Origin: Thalassobium sp.
Lineage (GTDB): Bacteria; Pseudomonadota; Gammaproteobacteria; Pseudomonadales; Oceanobacteraceae
Length of the DNA: 64,000 nucleotides
Assembly (NCBI GenBank): GCA_002733205.1
Contig: NVUW01000001.1
Coordinates: 372,001 to 436,000, forward strand
Direction of reading: 5' to 3'
Shown here: positions 1 through 9,196 of the stretch, in pieces
Layout of the letters: every line of letters begins with the position of its first letter
How positions within the stretch are numbered: the first letter of the stretch is position 1
Translations under genes and position numbers: made by a program
The notes under the pieces: generated by a model
What the model was told of the DNA's origin: nothing
What the model saw: the letters and a program-made list of their open reading frames with translations, nothing else
Database searches by the model: none

Positions 1-650
1 AGTTCATCCTCAACGGCAGACGCCAATCCCAGCGCACGGGTACCGATATTCAGACGTCTGGAAAGGTACAAACCACCATCGCGGTAGAGATAAATCATGC
101 CGTCGTCAGCATCCAGCCGCAGCACGCCAACTGCCGTCTCCGGCTCCATTTCAGCGACCAGATGCAACAGACTGAGTTCGGGAATGGTGATACTGCTCAA
201 CGCTAATTGCTGATGTTTACACCAGCGCACCAGCTCTTTGATGCGGCGGTGATCAATAACCACCGCAAAGGCCATCTCCAATCGCTGGCGATACGCGTCA
301 GCGGGCATGCGGAAGCCCTGAATGACTTTTTGTTCGGCCCCCTGCGGCAGCAGATCACGCATACGGAAACGCAGCGCGTCGCCCAGCTCGTCATCGCTTA
401 CCGCCGGCGCTTCAACCAGGTGTAATTCATAATCGAGGGCATCCAGCGATAACACCGTGGCAACGCCATCCAGCGCCTGATGCCGTATCCAGGCCGCCAA
501 TCCGTCCAATCCCTGATCGCCGGGCTGCGGACGGAAGCATTCGCGTATCGTCCCGCCGTCGCGCAATACGGCAAAGCCTCTGCCCTGGTGCAATTCAATG
601 CCCAGACAGCGTAAATCCTGAACGGTTTGTTTCTGCCAAGGCCAGCGCAT
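1..650 (-). CDS. mshI: MSHA pilus biogenesis protein MshI-like (PilM/GspL-type), 3' end outside window
   Basis: An open frame runs on the minus strand from ATG at 650 to the window edge without a stop (216 codons visible). It is preceded by the strong ribosome site AGAGGTGG. The translation contains VLSLDALDYELHLVEAPAV followed by DELGDALRFRMRDLLPQGAE, which resembles the 'YQLLLVEAP ... LREALRWRIKDL' signature of MshI, the actin-like PilM-type cytoplasmic component of the MSHA type IV pilus assembly platform. Other msh genes would be expected to the left of the window. The family assignment rests on motif memory, not a search; a GspL/PilM-like protein of another pilus system is the alternative. 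Confidence 0.72.
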   Translation of the reverse strand, partial: MRWPWQKQTVQDLRCLGIELHQGRGFAVLRDGGTIRECFRPQPGDQGLDGLAAWIRHQALDGVATVLSLDALDYELHLVEAPAVSDDELGDALRFRMRDLLPQGAEQKVIQGFRMPADAYRQRLEMAFAVVIDHRRIKELVRWCKHQQLALSSITIPELSLLHLVAEMEPETAVGVLRLDADDGMIYLYRDGGLYLSRRLNIGTRALGLASAVEDE

Positions 651-746
651 GACCACCTCTTTAAAACCAAATAATCTAAAGAAAGTGTAGACCATGATTC
701 TGGCGCAGGATGGCCAATGTCTATGTTCAGCACCTGTCGGGCCACC

Positions 747-752
747 TATAAT
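747..752 (+). promoter_or_regulatory. -10 element for trmL
   Basis: A perfect TATAAT lies 27 bases before the chosen trmL ATG (780). The -35 position 17 bases upstream reads TGTTCA, which is weak. Transcription starting near 759 would leave an in-frame upstream ATG at 717 outside the mRNA, which supports the start at 780. Confidence 0.45.
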
Positions 753-779
753 GCCCGCCTGCTTATAAGGCCCGGCACT

Positions 780-1244
780 ATGTTCAATATTGTTCTGTTC
801 GAACCCGAAATTCCGCCCAATACCGGCAACATCATCCGCCTGTGCGCCAACACCGGTTGCCGCCTGCATCTGATTGAACCTCTGGGTTTCAATATGGAAG
901 AAAAAAGTCTGCGCCGCGCCGGACTGGATTACAGCGAATGGGCCAGCGTAAAAATTCACGCCAGCTATGCCGCCTTTCTCGCAGACGAGCAGCCGCAACG
1001 TCTGTTTGCCCTGACCACCAAAGGTCAGCGTACTCACTCCGATGTGGCTTTCGCCGCCGATGATTACCTGATGTTCGGCCCGGAAACCCGTGGCCTGCCG
1101 GAGGATGTGCGCATGAGCCTGCCGTTTGAACACTGGCTGCGGCTGCCGATGATGCCTGACAGCCGCAGCATGAACCTGTCCAATGCCGTGGCGGTGATGG
1201 TTTATGAAGCCTGGCGGCAACTGGGATACAATGGCGGCTCCTGA
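780..1244 (+). CDS. trmL: tRNA (cytidine(34)-2'-O)-methyltransferase TrmL
   Basis: SPOUT-superfamily methyltransferase that 2'-O-methylates the wobble C34/cmnm5U34 of tRNA-Leu isoacceptors with SAM. The protein starts [20 protein letters not shown], the characteristic TrmL/YibK N-terminus. The knot region is visible as [14 protein letters not shown] followed by [20 protein letters not shown] near the C-terminus. Its 154 residues match the family (about 155-160). The longer frame from 717 adds 21 residues with no family resemblance and begins upstream of a TATAAT. The gene is divergent from the mshI-like gene and is followed closely by the sugar dehydrogenase. Confidence 0.95.
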   Translation: MFNIVLFEPEIPPNTGNIIRLCANTGCRLHLIEPLGFNMEEKSLRRAGLDYSEWASVKIHASYAAFLADEQPQRLFALTTKGQRTHSDVAFAADDYLMFGPETRGLPEDVRMSLPFEHWLRLPMMPDSRSMNLSNAVAVMVYEAWRQLGYNGGS

Positions 1245-1260
1245 TTCGGGGAGTACCGCG

Positions 1261-2361
1261 ATGAAAATCCTGCTGCTGTGCATCAGCATCCTGTTCACGC
1301 CACTGCTGCATGCCGGCAAGGCTGGCGAAGTTCTCACTGATACACTCAGCCGCCCGTGGGGCATGGCCTTTATTGCCCCCGATCAACTCCTTATCAGTGA
1401 ACGCAGCGGCGCCCTGCAACTGTTCCACACCGGGCAACAGCAATTGCATGAGGTTAAAGGCGCACCCAGGGTGTGGTTCGATGGCCAGGGAGGGCTGCTG
1501 GATGTCGCCGTGGCCGACGACTATCAGCCCGGCGGTTGGATTTATTTCACCTGGAGCGCTCCGTTAGCGCAGGGGGAGCGAGGTCAGGCGGCCACCGCGC
1601 TCGGGCGTGCGCGCCTCGATATCAGCCGCCAACCCTTTCAGCTCGACGACTGGCAAACGCTGCTGATCAGCCAGTCGGCAAGCAGCAGTGGCCAGCATTT
1701 TGGCAGTCGCATCGCCTTTGATAAGGACTATGTTTTTTTCAGTATTGGTGATCGGGGGGAGCGCGACAACGGCCAACGCCTGAACACCCACGCCGGTAAA
1801 ATTCTGCGTCTGACCCGTGATGGCGATATTCCGGCCGATAATCCCTTTGTCCGCCAGCCCGGCGCATTGGCAGAAATCTGGAGCTATGGACACCGCAATC
1901 CCCAGGGACTGGCATACGATGCTGCCACCCAGCGCCTGTGGGCGATTGAACACGGACCGCGCGGCGGAGATGAAATCAATCTGATCAAAAAGGGACACAA
2001 CTACGGCTGGCCGGTTGTTTCCTGGGGCAAAGAGTATTGGAACCCGCTGTATGTCGGCGAGGCACGCAGCCGCCCGGATATGACCGACCCGGTAAAAATG
2101 TATGATCCCTCCATCGCCCCCGGTTCTTTACTGTTTTATCAGGGGAAGGCCCATGCAGACTGGCAGGGCAACCTGTTGGCCGGAGCGCTGAAGCTGACCC
2201 ATCTGAACCGTGTAACGCTGGGCGGAACGGAGAACGAGCCACAGGCCATCAGTGAAGAACGTCTGCTGACCAATCTGAACGAGCGCATAAGAGCCCTGGC
2301 GACCGACAGCACCGGCAAGCTCTACATTGCCACCGACAGCGGCCGCCTGTTGCGCTATTAA
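1261..2361 (+). CDS. PQQ-dependent aldose sugar dehydrogenase (YliI/Asd family), periplasmic
   Basis: Soluble quinoprotein of the glucose/sorbosone dehydrogenase family (six-bladed beta-propeller). It oxidises aldose sugars in the periplasm with PQQ as cofactor. The start at 1261 gives the signal peptide MKILLLCISILFTPLLHAGK; the frame stays open upstream into trmL, but those residues precede the signal peptide. Family blocks follow: RPWGMAFIAPDQLLISER, FSIGDRGERDNGQ, WSYGHRNPQGLAYD, EHGPRGGDEIN and KKGHNYGWPVVSWG. The histidine and arginine blocks line the PQQ site in homologues. Length (366 aa) is typical. Substrate is not predictable from sequence, and no PQQ biosynthesis genes lie in the window. 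Confidence 0.9.
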   Translation: MKILLLCISILFTPLLHAGKAGEVLTDTLSRPWGMAFIAPDQLLISERSGALQLFHTGQQQLHEVKGAPRVWFDGQGGLLDVAVADDYQPGGWIYFTWSAPLAQGERGQAATALGRARLDISRQPFQLDDWQTLLISQSASSSGQHFGSRIAFDKDYVFFSIGDRGERDNGQRLNTHAGKILRLTRDGDIPADNPFVRQPGALAEIWSYGHRNPQGLAYDAATQRLWAIEHGPRGGDEINLIKKGHNYGWPVVSWGKEYWNPLYVGEARSRPDMTDPVKMYDPSIAPGSLLFYQGKAHADWQGNLLAGALKLTHLNRVTLGGTENEPQAISEERLLTNLNERIRALATDSTGKLYIATDSGRLLRY

Positions 2362-2390
2362 TAACACTGGCAATCCACCCAAGCCATAAA

Positions 2391-2431
2391 CAATAAAGGC
2401 CGCAACCCGTTACAGGTTGCGGCCTTTATTG
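2391..2431. terminator. Bidirectional rho-independent terminator
   Basis: A perfect hairpin AATAAAGGCCGCAACC / GGTTGCGGCCTTTATT with a 7-base loop sits between the convergent sugar dehydrogenase (+) and secB (-). A-rich and T-rich flanks let it act on both strands. Confidence 0.9.
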
Positions 2432-2471
2432 CTGATGAACATACGGAATCAGCGGAAAAGGAATACTCAAC

Positions 2472-2945
2472 TCAGTGAGTGGTTTCCTGCTCGGCGGCGG
2501 CTTCCTGAGCCTGCTGAGCTTCCTGCTGCAAACGCTGCTGGAACAGGGCATCGAAGTTAATCGGTGCCAGCATCAGTGCCGGGAAACCACCTTTAACCAC
2601 CAGGTTATCGATGCTTTCACGCAGGTAAGGGAACAGGATATTCGGGCACATAGCACCCAGCATCGGCTTCAGCTGTTGCTCCGGGATATTCACCATGGCA
2701 AACAGGCCAGCCTGAATCAGCTCAACCAAAAAGGCGGTTTCGCCATCGTTGGTCGCGGTGATGGTTACCTTAACAGACACTTCATAGTGATTATCGTCGA
2801 GCTTACGCGCACCACTGTTGAGGTCGAGTTTGATCTCTGGCTTCCATTCTTTGCTGAAAGCCTGTGGTGAATTCGGCGCCTCGAAAGAAGCGTCTTTAAC
2901 ATAGATACGTTGCAGAGCGAACTGCGGCTGTTGATTATCGGCCAT
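2472..2945 (-). CDS. secB: Protein-export chaperone SecB
   Basis: Homotetrameric cytoplasmic chaperone that keeps preproteins unfolded and delivers them to SecA. The sequence is classical SecB: FALQRIYVKDASFEAPNSP at the N-terminus, then FLVELIQAGLF, then CPNILFPYLRESIDNLV and GGFPALMLAPINFDALFQQR. It ends in an acidic, glutamine-rich tail. Length 157 aa is normal for Proteobacteria. A ribosome site AGAAGGA precedes the ATG at 2945. The gene follows the rhodanese gene by 39 bases, probably as one operon. The glutaredoxin gene grxC that often lies between these two genes in relatives is absent here. Confidence 0.98.
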   Translation of the reverse strand: MADNQQPQFALQRIYVKDASFEAPNSPQAFSKEWKPEIKLDLNSGARKLDDNHYEVSVKVTITATNDGETAFLVELIQAGLFAMVNIPEQQLKPMLGAMCPNILFPYLRESIDNLVVKGGFPALMLAPINFDALFQQRLQQEAQQAQEAAAEQETTH

Positions 2946-2984
2946 GTCGTAATGTCCTTCTGATTATTATGTGCCGGAGCAGCC

Positions 2985-3398
2985 TCAGCTGCGTACCACC
3001 GGCAGGTTCTGATTAGTCCACTCCATCATGCCGCCAGTCAGGCGTACAGCGTTGAAGCCCTTTTCGCGCAGCATCTTGCCTGCCACACCTACGGTCTGAC
3101 CGGTTTTACACACCAGAATGATCGGGCGCTCTTTGTGAGCATCCAGTTCATTCAGACGGCTGGCCAGATTGCTGTAAGGAATGTTCAGAGCATTAGCCAG
3201 ATGACCAGCGCTGAAGTCTTTTTTGTCACGGATATCCAGCACTACCGCGTTTTCTTTGTTGATCATTAACGTGGCCTGAGCTGTCGATACAGTCTGACCG
3301 CTGCGACGGCTGTTGTCCCACAGCAGAGCAGCCAGAAACGCGCCCCAGATAGCAACCAGCTCGATGTGGTTGCCCACAAAATCAAATAGACGATCCAT
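2985..3398 (-). CDS. Membrane-anchored rhodanese-like sulfurtransferase (YibN-like)
   Basis: Single-domain rhodanese with one N-terminal transmembrane segment (about residues 8-28). The Rhod domain (about 40-135) has the family opening VVLDIRDKKDFSAGHLANA and the active-site loop VCKTGQTVG with catalytic cysteine. The domain closes with VRLTGGMMEWTNQNLPVV. Such proteins move sulfane sulfur; the in vivo acceptor of YibN is not firmly established. It is upstream of secB in the same orientation, an arrangement common in gammaproteobacteria. The start is supported by GATGAGAAG before the ATG at 3398. Confidence 0.88.
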   Translation of the reverse strand: MDRLFDFVGNHIELVAIWGAFLAALLWDNSRRSGQTVSTAQATLMINKENAVVLDIRDKKDFSAGHLANALNIPYSNLASRLNELDAHKERPIILVCKTGQTVGVAGKMLREKGFNAVRLTGGMMEWTNQNLPVVRS

Positions 3399-3634
3399 AA
3401 CTTCTCATCATCACCCGAAAAAAGAAGGCGGCAGTATAGCGCCTGCCTGCCTGCGGAACCACCGCCCAAACTGTCCATTGCCCACTCTGGGGGTCAGCTT
3501 CTGGCAGTGACGAGTAACGGGCATGGCAAAATCAATCACCGGCCAAGACTTTTGCCTGTCCCACAGGGCGACGAACGCGGTGTTTTTTAGGTACAATGGC
3601 GGACTTTCATGGCAACGTAACCGAGTCTGTTTTA

Positions 3635-5179
3635 ATGAAATCGCGTCCTGTACCTACTGCTCTGATTATTCTCGATGGCTGGGGCTATCGTGAAGACACC
3701 GCCAACAACGCCATTGCCAACGCCAATACCCCGAACTGGGACGGCTTGCTGCAGCAGTATCCCAATGTACTGATTCAGACCTCCGGCGAAGCCGTGGGTC
3801 TGCCCGACGGCCAGATGGGCAACTCCGAAGTGGGCCATATGAATCTGGGTGCCGGACGCATCGTGTACCAGAACTTCACCCGCATTAACAAAGCCATCAA
3901 AGACAACGAACTGGCGCAGAACGAAGTACTCTGTGCTGCCATCGACAAAGCCGTCGCTAACGGTGGCGCCGTTCATTTTACCGGTCTGTTGTCACCCGGC
4001 GGCGTACACAGCCATGAAGATCATCTGGTTGCCCTGCTGGAAATGGCCAAAGCCCGTGGCGCTGAGCGCGCCTATGTGCATGCCATTCTTGATGGCCGCG
4101 ATATGCCACCGCGCTCCGCCGCACCGTCCATCAAAAAGATTGAAGACACTTTTGCCCGCCTGGGGAATGGCCAGATCGCCACGGTGATCGGCCGCTTTTT
4201 CTCAATGGACCGCGACAACCGCTGGGAACGCGTTCAGGCCGGCTACGATGCCATGACGCTGGGCAGCGCCGAATTCCGCGCCGCTTCCGCCAGTGAAGCC
4301 CTCAGCAATGCGTATGCGCGCGACGAAAACGACGAATTTGTGAAAGCCACCGTCATTGAAGGTGCCGACGGCCGTGTACAGGATAACGATTCCGTTATCT
4401 TCTTTAATTTCCGCCCGGACCGTGCGCGTGAACTGACCCGCGCCTTTGTCTCCGGCGATGAGTTCAAAGGCTTTGCCCGCAGCGCACATCCAAAGCTTGC
4501 TGACTTTGTCATGCTCACCGAATACGCCGCTGACATTAAAGCCAACTGCGCGTTCCCGCCAGCCACACTGAGCAACGGCATCGGTGAGTACGTTGCTAAT
4601 CTGGGCCTGACCCAGCTGCGCATTGCCGAAACCGAAAAATACGCCCACGTCACTTTCTTCTTCTCCGGTGGCCGTGAAGAAGAATACGCCGGCGAAACGC
4701 GTATTCTGGTGCAATCTCCCGATGTCGCCACTTACGATCTGCAGCCGGAAATGAGCGCACCGGAAGTCACCGACAAACTGGTCGCTGCCATTAAAAACCG
4801 CGAATTCGACCTGATTGTCTGCAACTACGCCAACGGCGATATGGTTGGTCATACCGGCGTTTACGATGCGGCCGTTAAAGCCGCCGAATGCATTGACGAA
4901 TGCATCAAACGCGTCACCGATGCCTTGCTGGAAGTGGGTGGCGAATGTCTGATCACTGCCGACCACGGCAATGCCGAACAGATGCTGGATGACAATGGCG
5001 AAGCCATGACTCAGCACACTACCGGCCCGGTGAACCTGATTTATGTGCATAACCGCGCGCAAGCGGTACAGCTGCATCCCGGCCGCCTGTGCGATGTCTC
5101 GCCGACACTGCTGAGCATGATGGGCTTGCCGCAACCGGCCGAAATGGACGGCAACTCTCTGGTCAGCTACGGCAACTGA
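3635..5179 (+). CDS. gpmI: 2,3-bisphosphoglycerate-independent phosphoglycerate mutase
   Basis: Mn-dependent glycolytic/gluconeogenic enzyme interconverting 3- and 2-phosphoglycerate through a phosphoserine. The alkaline-phosphatase-fold core starts [13 protein letters not shown], and the catalytic serine is in [19 protein letters not shown]. Other conserved blocks are [51 protein letters not shown] and [11 protein letters not shown]. From ATG 3635 the protein is 514 aa, the usual length. An in-frame ATG at 3596 would add 13 residues but lies inside a candidate -10 (TACAAT 3592-3597), so the later start is preferred with some doubt. envC follows at once. Confidence 0.96.
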   Translation: MKSRPVPTALIILDGWGYREDTANNAIANANTPNWDGLLQQYPNVLIQTSGEAVGLPDGQMGNSEVGHMNLGAGRIVYQNFTRINKAIKDNELAQNEVLCAAIDKAVANGGAVHFTGLLSPGGVHSHEDHLVALLEMAKARGAERAYVHAILDGRDMPPRSAAPSIKKIEDTFARLGNGQIATVIGRFFSMDRDNRWERVQAGYDAMTLGSAEFRAASASEALSNAYARDENDEFVKATVIEGADGRVQDNDSVIFFNFRPDRARELTRAFVSGDEFKGFARSAHPKLADFVMLTEYAADIKANCAFPPATLSNGIGEYVANLGLTQLRIAETEKYAHVTFFFSGGREEEYAGETRILVQSPDVATYDLQPEMSAPEVTDKLVAAIKNREFDLIVCNYANGDMVGHTGVYDAAVKAAECIDECIKRVTDALLEVGGECLITADHGNAEQMLDDNGEAMTQHTTGPVNLIYVHNRAQAVQLHPGRLCDVSPTLLSMMGLPQPAEMDGNSLVSYGN

Positions 5180-5180
5180 T

Positions 5181-6305
5181 ATGAAATCACTGTTGCTGAG
5201 CGGCTTCTGCCTGGCGCTGTTGTGTCTGCCGGCGCACGCCGACGACGAAGCCAAACTGGATGCGCTGAAAACCGAAATTGCCAAGCTCGAACAGTGGCTG
5301 AACTCGGCCAAAGATGAGTACAGCCAGCTGAACGATGCGCTGCGTAAATCGGATAAAGACATTGCTGAGCTGAGCAAGCAGATCGAGCAAACCCGCACTC
5401 GTCTGCAGGAGGAGAAAGACCGCCTAAAAAAGCTCAGACAGGAGCAGGGACAGCTCCGCCAGTTACAGGACAAACATCGCCAGCATCTCGCTGAGCAGTT
5501 ACGGGCCGCACAGCGTATCGGCTCGGAAGGGCCGCTCAAGCTGCTGCTCAATCAGGATGATCCGCAACAGGCGCAGCGCATGCTGCGCTACTTCAGTTAT
5601 TTCAATAACGCCCGCATTGATCATATCCACCATATTCTGGCCGAACTTGAACGGCTGGATAAGCTTGCCGAGCTGATTGCGCAGCAGGAACAACAATTGC
5701 TGGCCACCGAGAAAAGTCTGCTGGGCAAAAACCGCGAAATGGCCACGCGTAAGCAGGAACAGCAGCAACTGCTGGCTAAACTCGCCGGCCAGATGAAAAA
5801 CGAACAGCAACGGCTGGCGCAGAAACAGGCCGACCGTAAACGCCTCGAAGCACTGCTGAGCGAAGTACAGACACTGCTGGTTAACAGCCCGCGTAAAGAA
5901 GACGCGCGACCGATTACCTCCCTCAAAGGAAAACTGCCGCGTCCGGTTAATGGTCGTGTGCTGCACGCCTTCGGCAACCGTAACAACGACAGCATGAACC
6001 GCTGGGAAGGCTGGGTGATGAGTGCCCCGGAAGGTCTGCCAGTGCGCGCCATTCATCACGGCCGGGTGGTGTATTCCGACTGGCTGCGCGGCTTCGGCCT
6101 GATCACTATTATTGATCATGGCCAGGGTTACCTGAGTCTGTACGCCCACAACCAGACATTGTTGCGCGATGTTGGCGCCTGGGTGAATCAGGGCGACAGC
6201 ATTGCCACCATTGGCCGCAGTGGCGGCAGCACGGAACCGAATCTGTATTTTGAGATCCGTTATAAGGGCAAGCCGCAAGACCCGGCTGCCTGGCTGAAAC
6301 GATGA
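5181..6305 (+). CDS. envC: Murein hydrolase activator EnvC (degenerate LytM/M23 domain)
   Basis: Periplasmic coiled-coil protein that recruits and activates AmiA/AmiB-type amidases at the septum. The order is signal peptide (MKSLLLSGFCLALLCLPAHA), long coiled coil (about 25-240), then a LytM domain (about 255-374) with VRAIHHGRVVYSDWLRGFG and HGQGYLSLYAHN. The zinc ligands are degenerate: the usual 'HLHFE' is NLYFEIR here. That indicates a non-catalytic activator, as in E. coli EnvC, rather than an endopeptidase. The start lies one base after the gpmI stop. An AmiB/C-type amidase that could be its partner is encoded at 60660-61979. Confidence 0.9.
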   Translation: MKSLLLSGFCLALLCLPAHADDEAKLDALKTEIAKLEQWLNSAKDEYSQLNDALRKSDKDIAELSKQIEQTRTRLQEEKDRLKKLRQEQGQLRQLQDKHRQHLAEQLRAAQRIGSEGPLKLLLNQDDPQQAQRMLRYFSYFNNARIDHIHHILAELERLDKLAELIAQQEQQLLATEKSLLGKNREMATRKQEQQQLLAKLAGQMKNEQQRLAQKQADRKRLEALLSEVQTLLVNSPRKEDARPITSLKGKLPRPVNGRVLHAFGNRNNDSMNRWEGWVMSAPEGLPVRAIHHGRVVYSDWLRGFGLITIIDHGQGYLSLYAHNQTLLRDVGAWVNQGDSIATIGRSGGSTEPNLYFEIRYKGKPQDPAAWLKR

Positions 6306-6385
6306 AAAAACGCCTCCTGCCGCGCCTTAACAGGTTCTGACTTTTGTGCCATTCTTCAACGCATTGACCTGAATTGAGTATCCCC

Positions 6386-7765
6386 ATGCCGTTATCTTCT
6401 GTTCTGTCCCGCCGTATTTTCCCGTGGTTTGGTTGTACGGCGGTCTGCGTCCTCGCGCTGGGTATTACTCAGGTGCAGGCACAACCTGCCGAGGCCGCTC
6501 TGCCCGATGCCAGCACCAGTGAGACGGTGCAGCGTCCGCAGGGTCAGCTGCCATTGCAGGAGCTGCGTAATTTCACCGAAATTTTTGAACGCATCCGCAC
6601 TGCGTATGTAGAAGAAGTCGACGATAAAACCCTGTTGGAATACGCCATCAACGGCATGCTTACCTCCCTCGATCCGCATTCTGCCTATCTGCAACCAGAA
6701 GCGTTTTCGGATCTGCAGGAAAATACCTCGGGTAAATTCGGCGGCTTAGGCATTGAAGTTGGCCTCGAAGACGGTCTGATTCTGGTGGTCACCCCGATTG
6801 ATGACACTCCAGCGCAAAAAGCCGGTATCCGCGCCGGTGATTTAATTGTCTCGCTGGATGGTGAAGCCGTGATGGGCATGAATCTGAACGACGCCGTCGA
6901 ACGTATGCGCGGCGCACCGGGCTCAGAAATCACCTTGGAAATCCGCCGTAAAAATGAAAAAGAACTGCTGACCTTTACCCTCGCCCGCGCGGAAATCAAA
7001 GTCGCCAGTGTGCGTACCGAGATGCTCAGCGGTGATGTTGGCTATGTGCGCATTACGCAATTCCAGGAACATACCGGCAGCGAACTGGCGACCGCCATTG
7101 AAGACTGGCGCGCCAAAGGCGACCTGAACGGCATCATCCTCGACCTGCGTAATAACCCCGGCGGCGTGCTCGATGCGGCCGTCGAAGTGGTCGACAGCTT
7201 CGTCAGCCAGGGGCTGATTGTCTACACCAAAGGCCGCACCCCCAGTGCCGAAGTCAGTTACTCCGCCACCAATCACACCGCAGCCGGCAGCGTACCGGTG
7301 GTGGTATTAATTAATGGTGGCTCTGCCTCTGCGTCAGAAATTGTAGCCGGGGCGCTGCAGGATCATCAGCGTGCCGTTATTGTTGGCACCCAGTCATTTG
7401 GTAAGGGGTCGGTGCAAAGCGTACTGCCGATCACCGAAGACCGTGCCGTTAAACTGACCACCGCGCGCTACTTCACGCCCAATGGCCGTTCGATTCAGGC
7501 ACAGGGGATTAAGCCCGATATCTGGGTGGAGCAAAGCGAAGTGACCCCTTACGAACAGCGCTTTTATAAAGAAGCCGACCTGCCTGGCCACCTGAGCAAT
7601 CCGACCCAGAAAGACAACAACGCCGGGGATAAAAAAGCACCGGCCAACAGCTCAAAAGCCGCTGCAGACCCCAGTGGTGAACTACTGAAAAAAGACTTTC
7701 AGCTGTACGAAGCTCACACCCTGCTGCGCGGCGTCACCATTCTCAGTCCCCGTCCGGAGGCCTGA
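6386..7765 (+). CDS. ctpA: S41-family carboxyl-terminal processing protease
   Basis: Periplasmic serine protease that cleaves C-terminal tails of envelope proteins. The layout is an N-terminal hydrophobic signal/anchor (about 5-35), a short helical region, a PDZ domain (about 90-185, FGGLGIEVGLEDG then AGIRAGDLIVSLDGE) and the S41 core. The catalytic serine is in INGGSASASEIVAGAL and the lysine in GTQSFGKGSVQSVLP, the Ser-Lys dyad of CtpA. The ATG at 6386 has GAG upstream; a TTG at 6374 in frame is less likely. It lies downstream of envC and is translationally adjacent to yibQ, a conserved envelope gene order. Confidence 0.95.
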   Translation: MPLSSVLSRRIFPWFGCTAVCVLALGITQVQAQPAEAALPDASTSETVQRPQGQLPLQELRNFTEIFERIRTAYVEEVDDKTLLEYAINGMLTSLDPHSAYLQPEAFSDLQENTSGKFGGLGIEVGLEDGLILVVTPIDDTPAQKAGIRAGDLIVSLDGEAVMGMNLNDAVERMRGAPGSEITLEIRRKNEKELLTFTLARAEIKVASVRTEMLSGDVGYVRITQFQEHTGSELATAIEDWRAKGDLNGIILDLRNNPGGVLDAAVEVVDSFVSQGLIVYTKGRTPSAEVSYSATNHTAAGSVPVVVLINGGSASASEIVAGALQDHQRAVIVGTQSFGKGSVQSVLPITEDRAVKLTTARYFTPNGRSIQAQGIKPDIWVEQSEVTPYEQRFYKEADLPGHLSNPTQKDNNAGDKKAPANSSKAAADPSGELLKKDFQLYEAHTLLRGVTILSPRPEA

Positions 7766-8593
7766 TTGCTGCAACGCTTCTCGTGGCTGGCTGCGGCCGG
7801 CCTGTTCGCTCTGTCCGCTCTGCTGCCCGCCCACCGTGTCAGTGCAGCGGACAGCGCAGCGTTATTGCTGATTATCGACGACATCGGCAATAACCAGCGC
7901 TCAGGCAAACGTACTGTGGCTTTGCCCGGCCCGCTGAATCTGGCATTTCTGCCCCACACCCCTTACGCCGCACCACTGGCCGAAGCGGCATTCAGCGCCG
8001 GTCATGGCATTCTTCTGCATGCGCCGATGGCCAACGAACAGGGTGCCCGCCTTGGACCCGGCGCGCTGACCAGCGGTATGGATCAGGCCAGCCTGCAACA
8101 CACCCTGAATGACAGTCTCGCCGCCATCCCCCATGTTCAGGGCATGAACAACCATATGGGCAGTCTGCTGACACAACAGGCCGATGCGATGCGCTGGGTG
8201 ATGCAGATTGCACAGCAGCAGGGACTGTTTTTTGTCGACAGCCTGACCAGCCCCAAAAGCGTCGCACTGGAGCAGGCCCGCGCAGCCGGTATTCCGGCGC
8301 TGGAGCGTGATGTCTTCCTTGATAACGACACCCGACCGGCGGCGTTGAAGCGCCAGTTTGAACAAGCGCTGCGCCTCGCCCGGCATCGGGGTTATGCCGT
8401 TCTGATTGGTCACCCCTACCCGGAAACACTGGAGTTTCTGGCGCGTGAGCTACCGGCATTAAAGGCGCAGAACATCCGCCTGACCCGCATTGATGAGTTT
8501 CTGCAGCAACGCCTGTGGCTGCCATTGCAAAAGCCTTCGCTGACACCTTCGCGCTACCTGTTACGCACCACCGGTGCCAGCCTGCAGCCCTGA
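7766..8593 (+). CDS. Divergent polysaccharide deacetylase family protein (YibQ/DUF610)
   Basis: Predicted periplasmic member of the divergent polysaccharide deacetylase family. It has a signal peptide ending near HRVSAAD, then LLLIIDDIGNNQRSGKRT, FLPHTPYA, ILLHAPMANE, GMNNHMGSLLT, GLFFVDSLTSPKSVA, PALERDVFLDND and VLIGHPYPETL. These blocks match the family, but catalytic activity is unproven. The start is TTG at 7766, immediately after the ctpA stop, with a clear GGAGG at 7756-7760; no closer ATG fits. It completes the gpmI-envC-ctpA-yibQ envelope operon. Confidence 0.88.
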   Translation: MLQRFSWLAAAGLFALSALLPAHRVSAADSAALLLIIDDIGNNQRSGKRTVALPGPLNLAFLPHTPYAAPLAEAAFSAGHGILLHAPMANEQGARLGPGALTSGMDQASLQHTLNDSLAAIPHVQGMNNHMGSLLTQQADAMRWVMQIAQQQGLFFVDSLTSPKSVALEQARAAGIPALERDVFLDNDTRPAALKRQFEQALRLARHRGYAVLIGHPYPETLEFLARELPALKAQNIRLTRIDEFLQQRLWLPLQKPSLTPSRYLLRTTGASLQP

Positions 8594-8615
8594 GCCTGTA
8601 AACCTGAGCCTGTAA
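8588..8615. repeat. 14-bp direct repeat, two full copies plus a partial
   Basis: CCTGAGCCTGTAAA occurs twice in direct succession, followed by a partial third copy (CCTGAGCC). The first copy contains the yibQ stop codon. It looks like a recent slippage duplication just past the gene end. Confidence 0.6.
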
Positions 8616-8897
8616 ACCTGAGCCGCCGCCAAACCAGAAATCCACAGCACGGCGATCATCTTGCAACACCAGTCTGCCCTCCGTGTTCCAGTCATTCTGC
8701 AGCCGCCATTCACTCAGAATCGGTAAGGTTAAACCGTCTGTCGTATGGCTTCAGCGCCAGTCATTTTTGCTGTATCGCCGTACAATGGCACCGTATGACC
8801 GTAAAGGACTGTAAAAAGCCGTGTTTTGGTACGCCACGATACTTGTACGATAGTTTTGTTTTAGATAATCTGAACAGGATTTTGTGAGGGGCAAATA
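8594..8897. other. Intergenic stretch with a weak promoter only
   Basis: About 300 bases between yibQ and the cytochrome gene. Apart from the repeat at its left end, the only signal seen is a possible promoter at its right end: TTGTAC (8843-8848), 15-base spacer, GATAAT (8864-8869), then GTGAGGGG as a ribosome site before ATG 8898. Minus-strand frames here are short and interrupted. No RNA-like hairpin with a T tract was found. Confidence 0.4.
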
Positions 8898-9194
8898 ATG
8901 ATAAAAAAACTCAGCACCGGTCTGCTGCTAATGATCGCCTGCAGCGCCAACGCCACCGACGAATACAGCAAAGAGCTGTATGACATTTATTGCACGGCCT
9001 GTCATGCCGTCGCCGCCTCCGGCGCACCACAAGCATTTACTTCCGAATGGGATGAGCGGTTAGATAAGGGTATGACCACCCTGGTCAATCACGCGATTAA
9101 TGGTATCGGCAACATGCCACCCATGGGGACCTGTGCAGAGTGCAGTGCCGAAGATCTGGAAGACATCATCCGTTATATGGCACAGGAGCAATAG
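8898..9194 (+). CDS. Small periplasmic c-type cytochrome (cytochrome c5-like)
   Basis: 98-residue secreted monohaem cytochrome. The signal peptide is about residues 1-19 (ends SANA). The haem site is CTACH near residue 33, and a distal methionine in NMPPMG (about residue 77) is the likely sixth ligand. A second cysteine pair (CAEC) just after it is the disulfide typical of the cytochrome c5 class. The next gene starts two bases downstream, so the two are probably co-translated. The cytochrome is a good candidate for electron acceptor of the flavoenzyme encoded there; this is inference from pairing. Confidence 0.9.
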   Translation: MIKKLSTGLLLMIACSANATDEYSKELYDIYCTACHAVAASGAPQAFTSEWDERLDKGMTTLVNHAINGIGNMPPMGTCAECSAEDLEDIIRYMAQEQ

Positions 9195-9196
9195 CC

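Noticed and set aside
4202-5551. 449-codon minus-strand frame antisense to gpmI and envC
   Set aside because: Fully covered by two strongly supported plus-strand genes and of low-complexity Ser/Cys composition typical of antisense frames.
7992-8669. 225-codon minus-strand frame over yibQ
   Set aside because: Antisense to a conserved gene, compositionally biased (Arg, Gly, Cys), with only its first part in the intergenic gap and no recognised domain. A degraded gene relic at 8600-8750 could not be supported.
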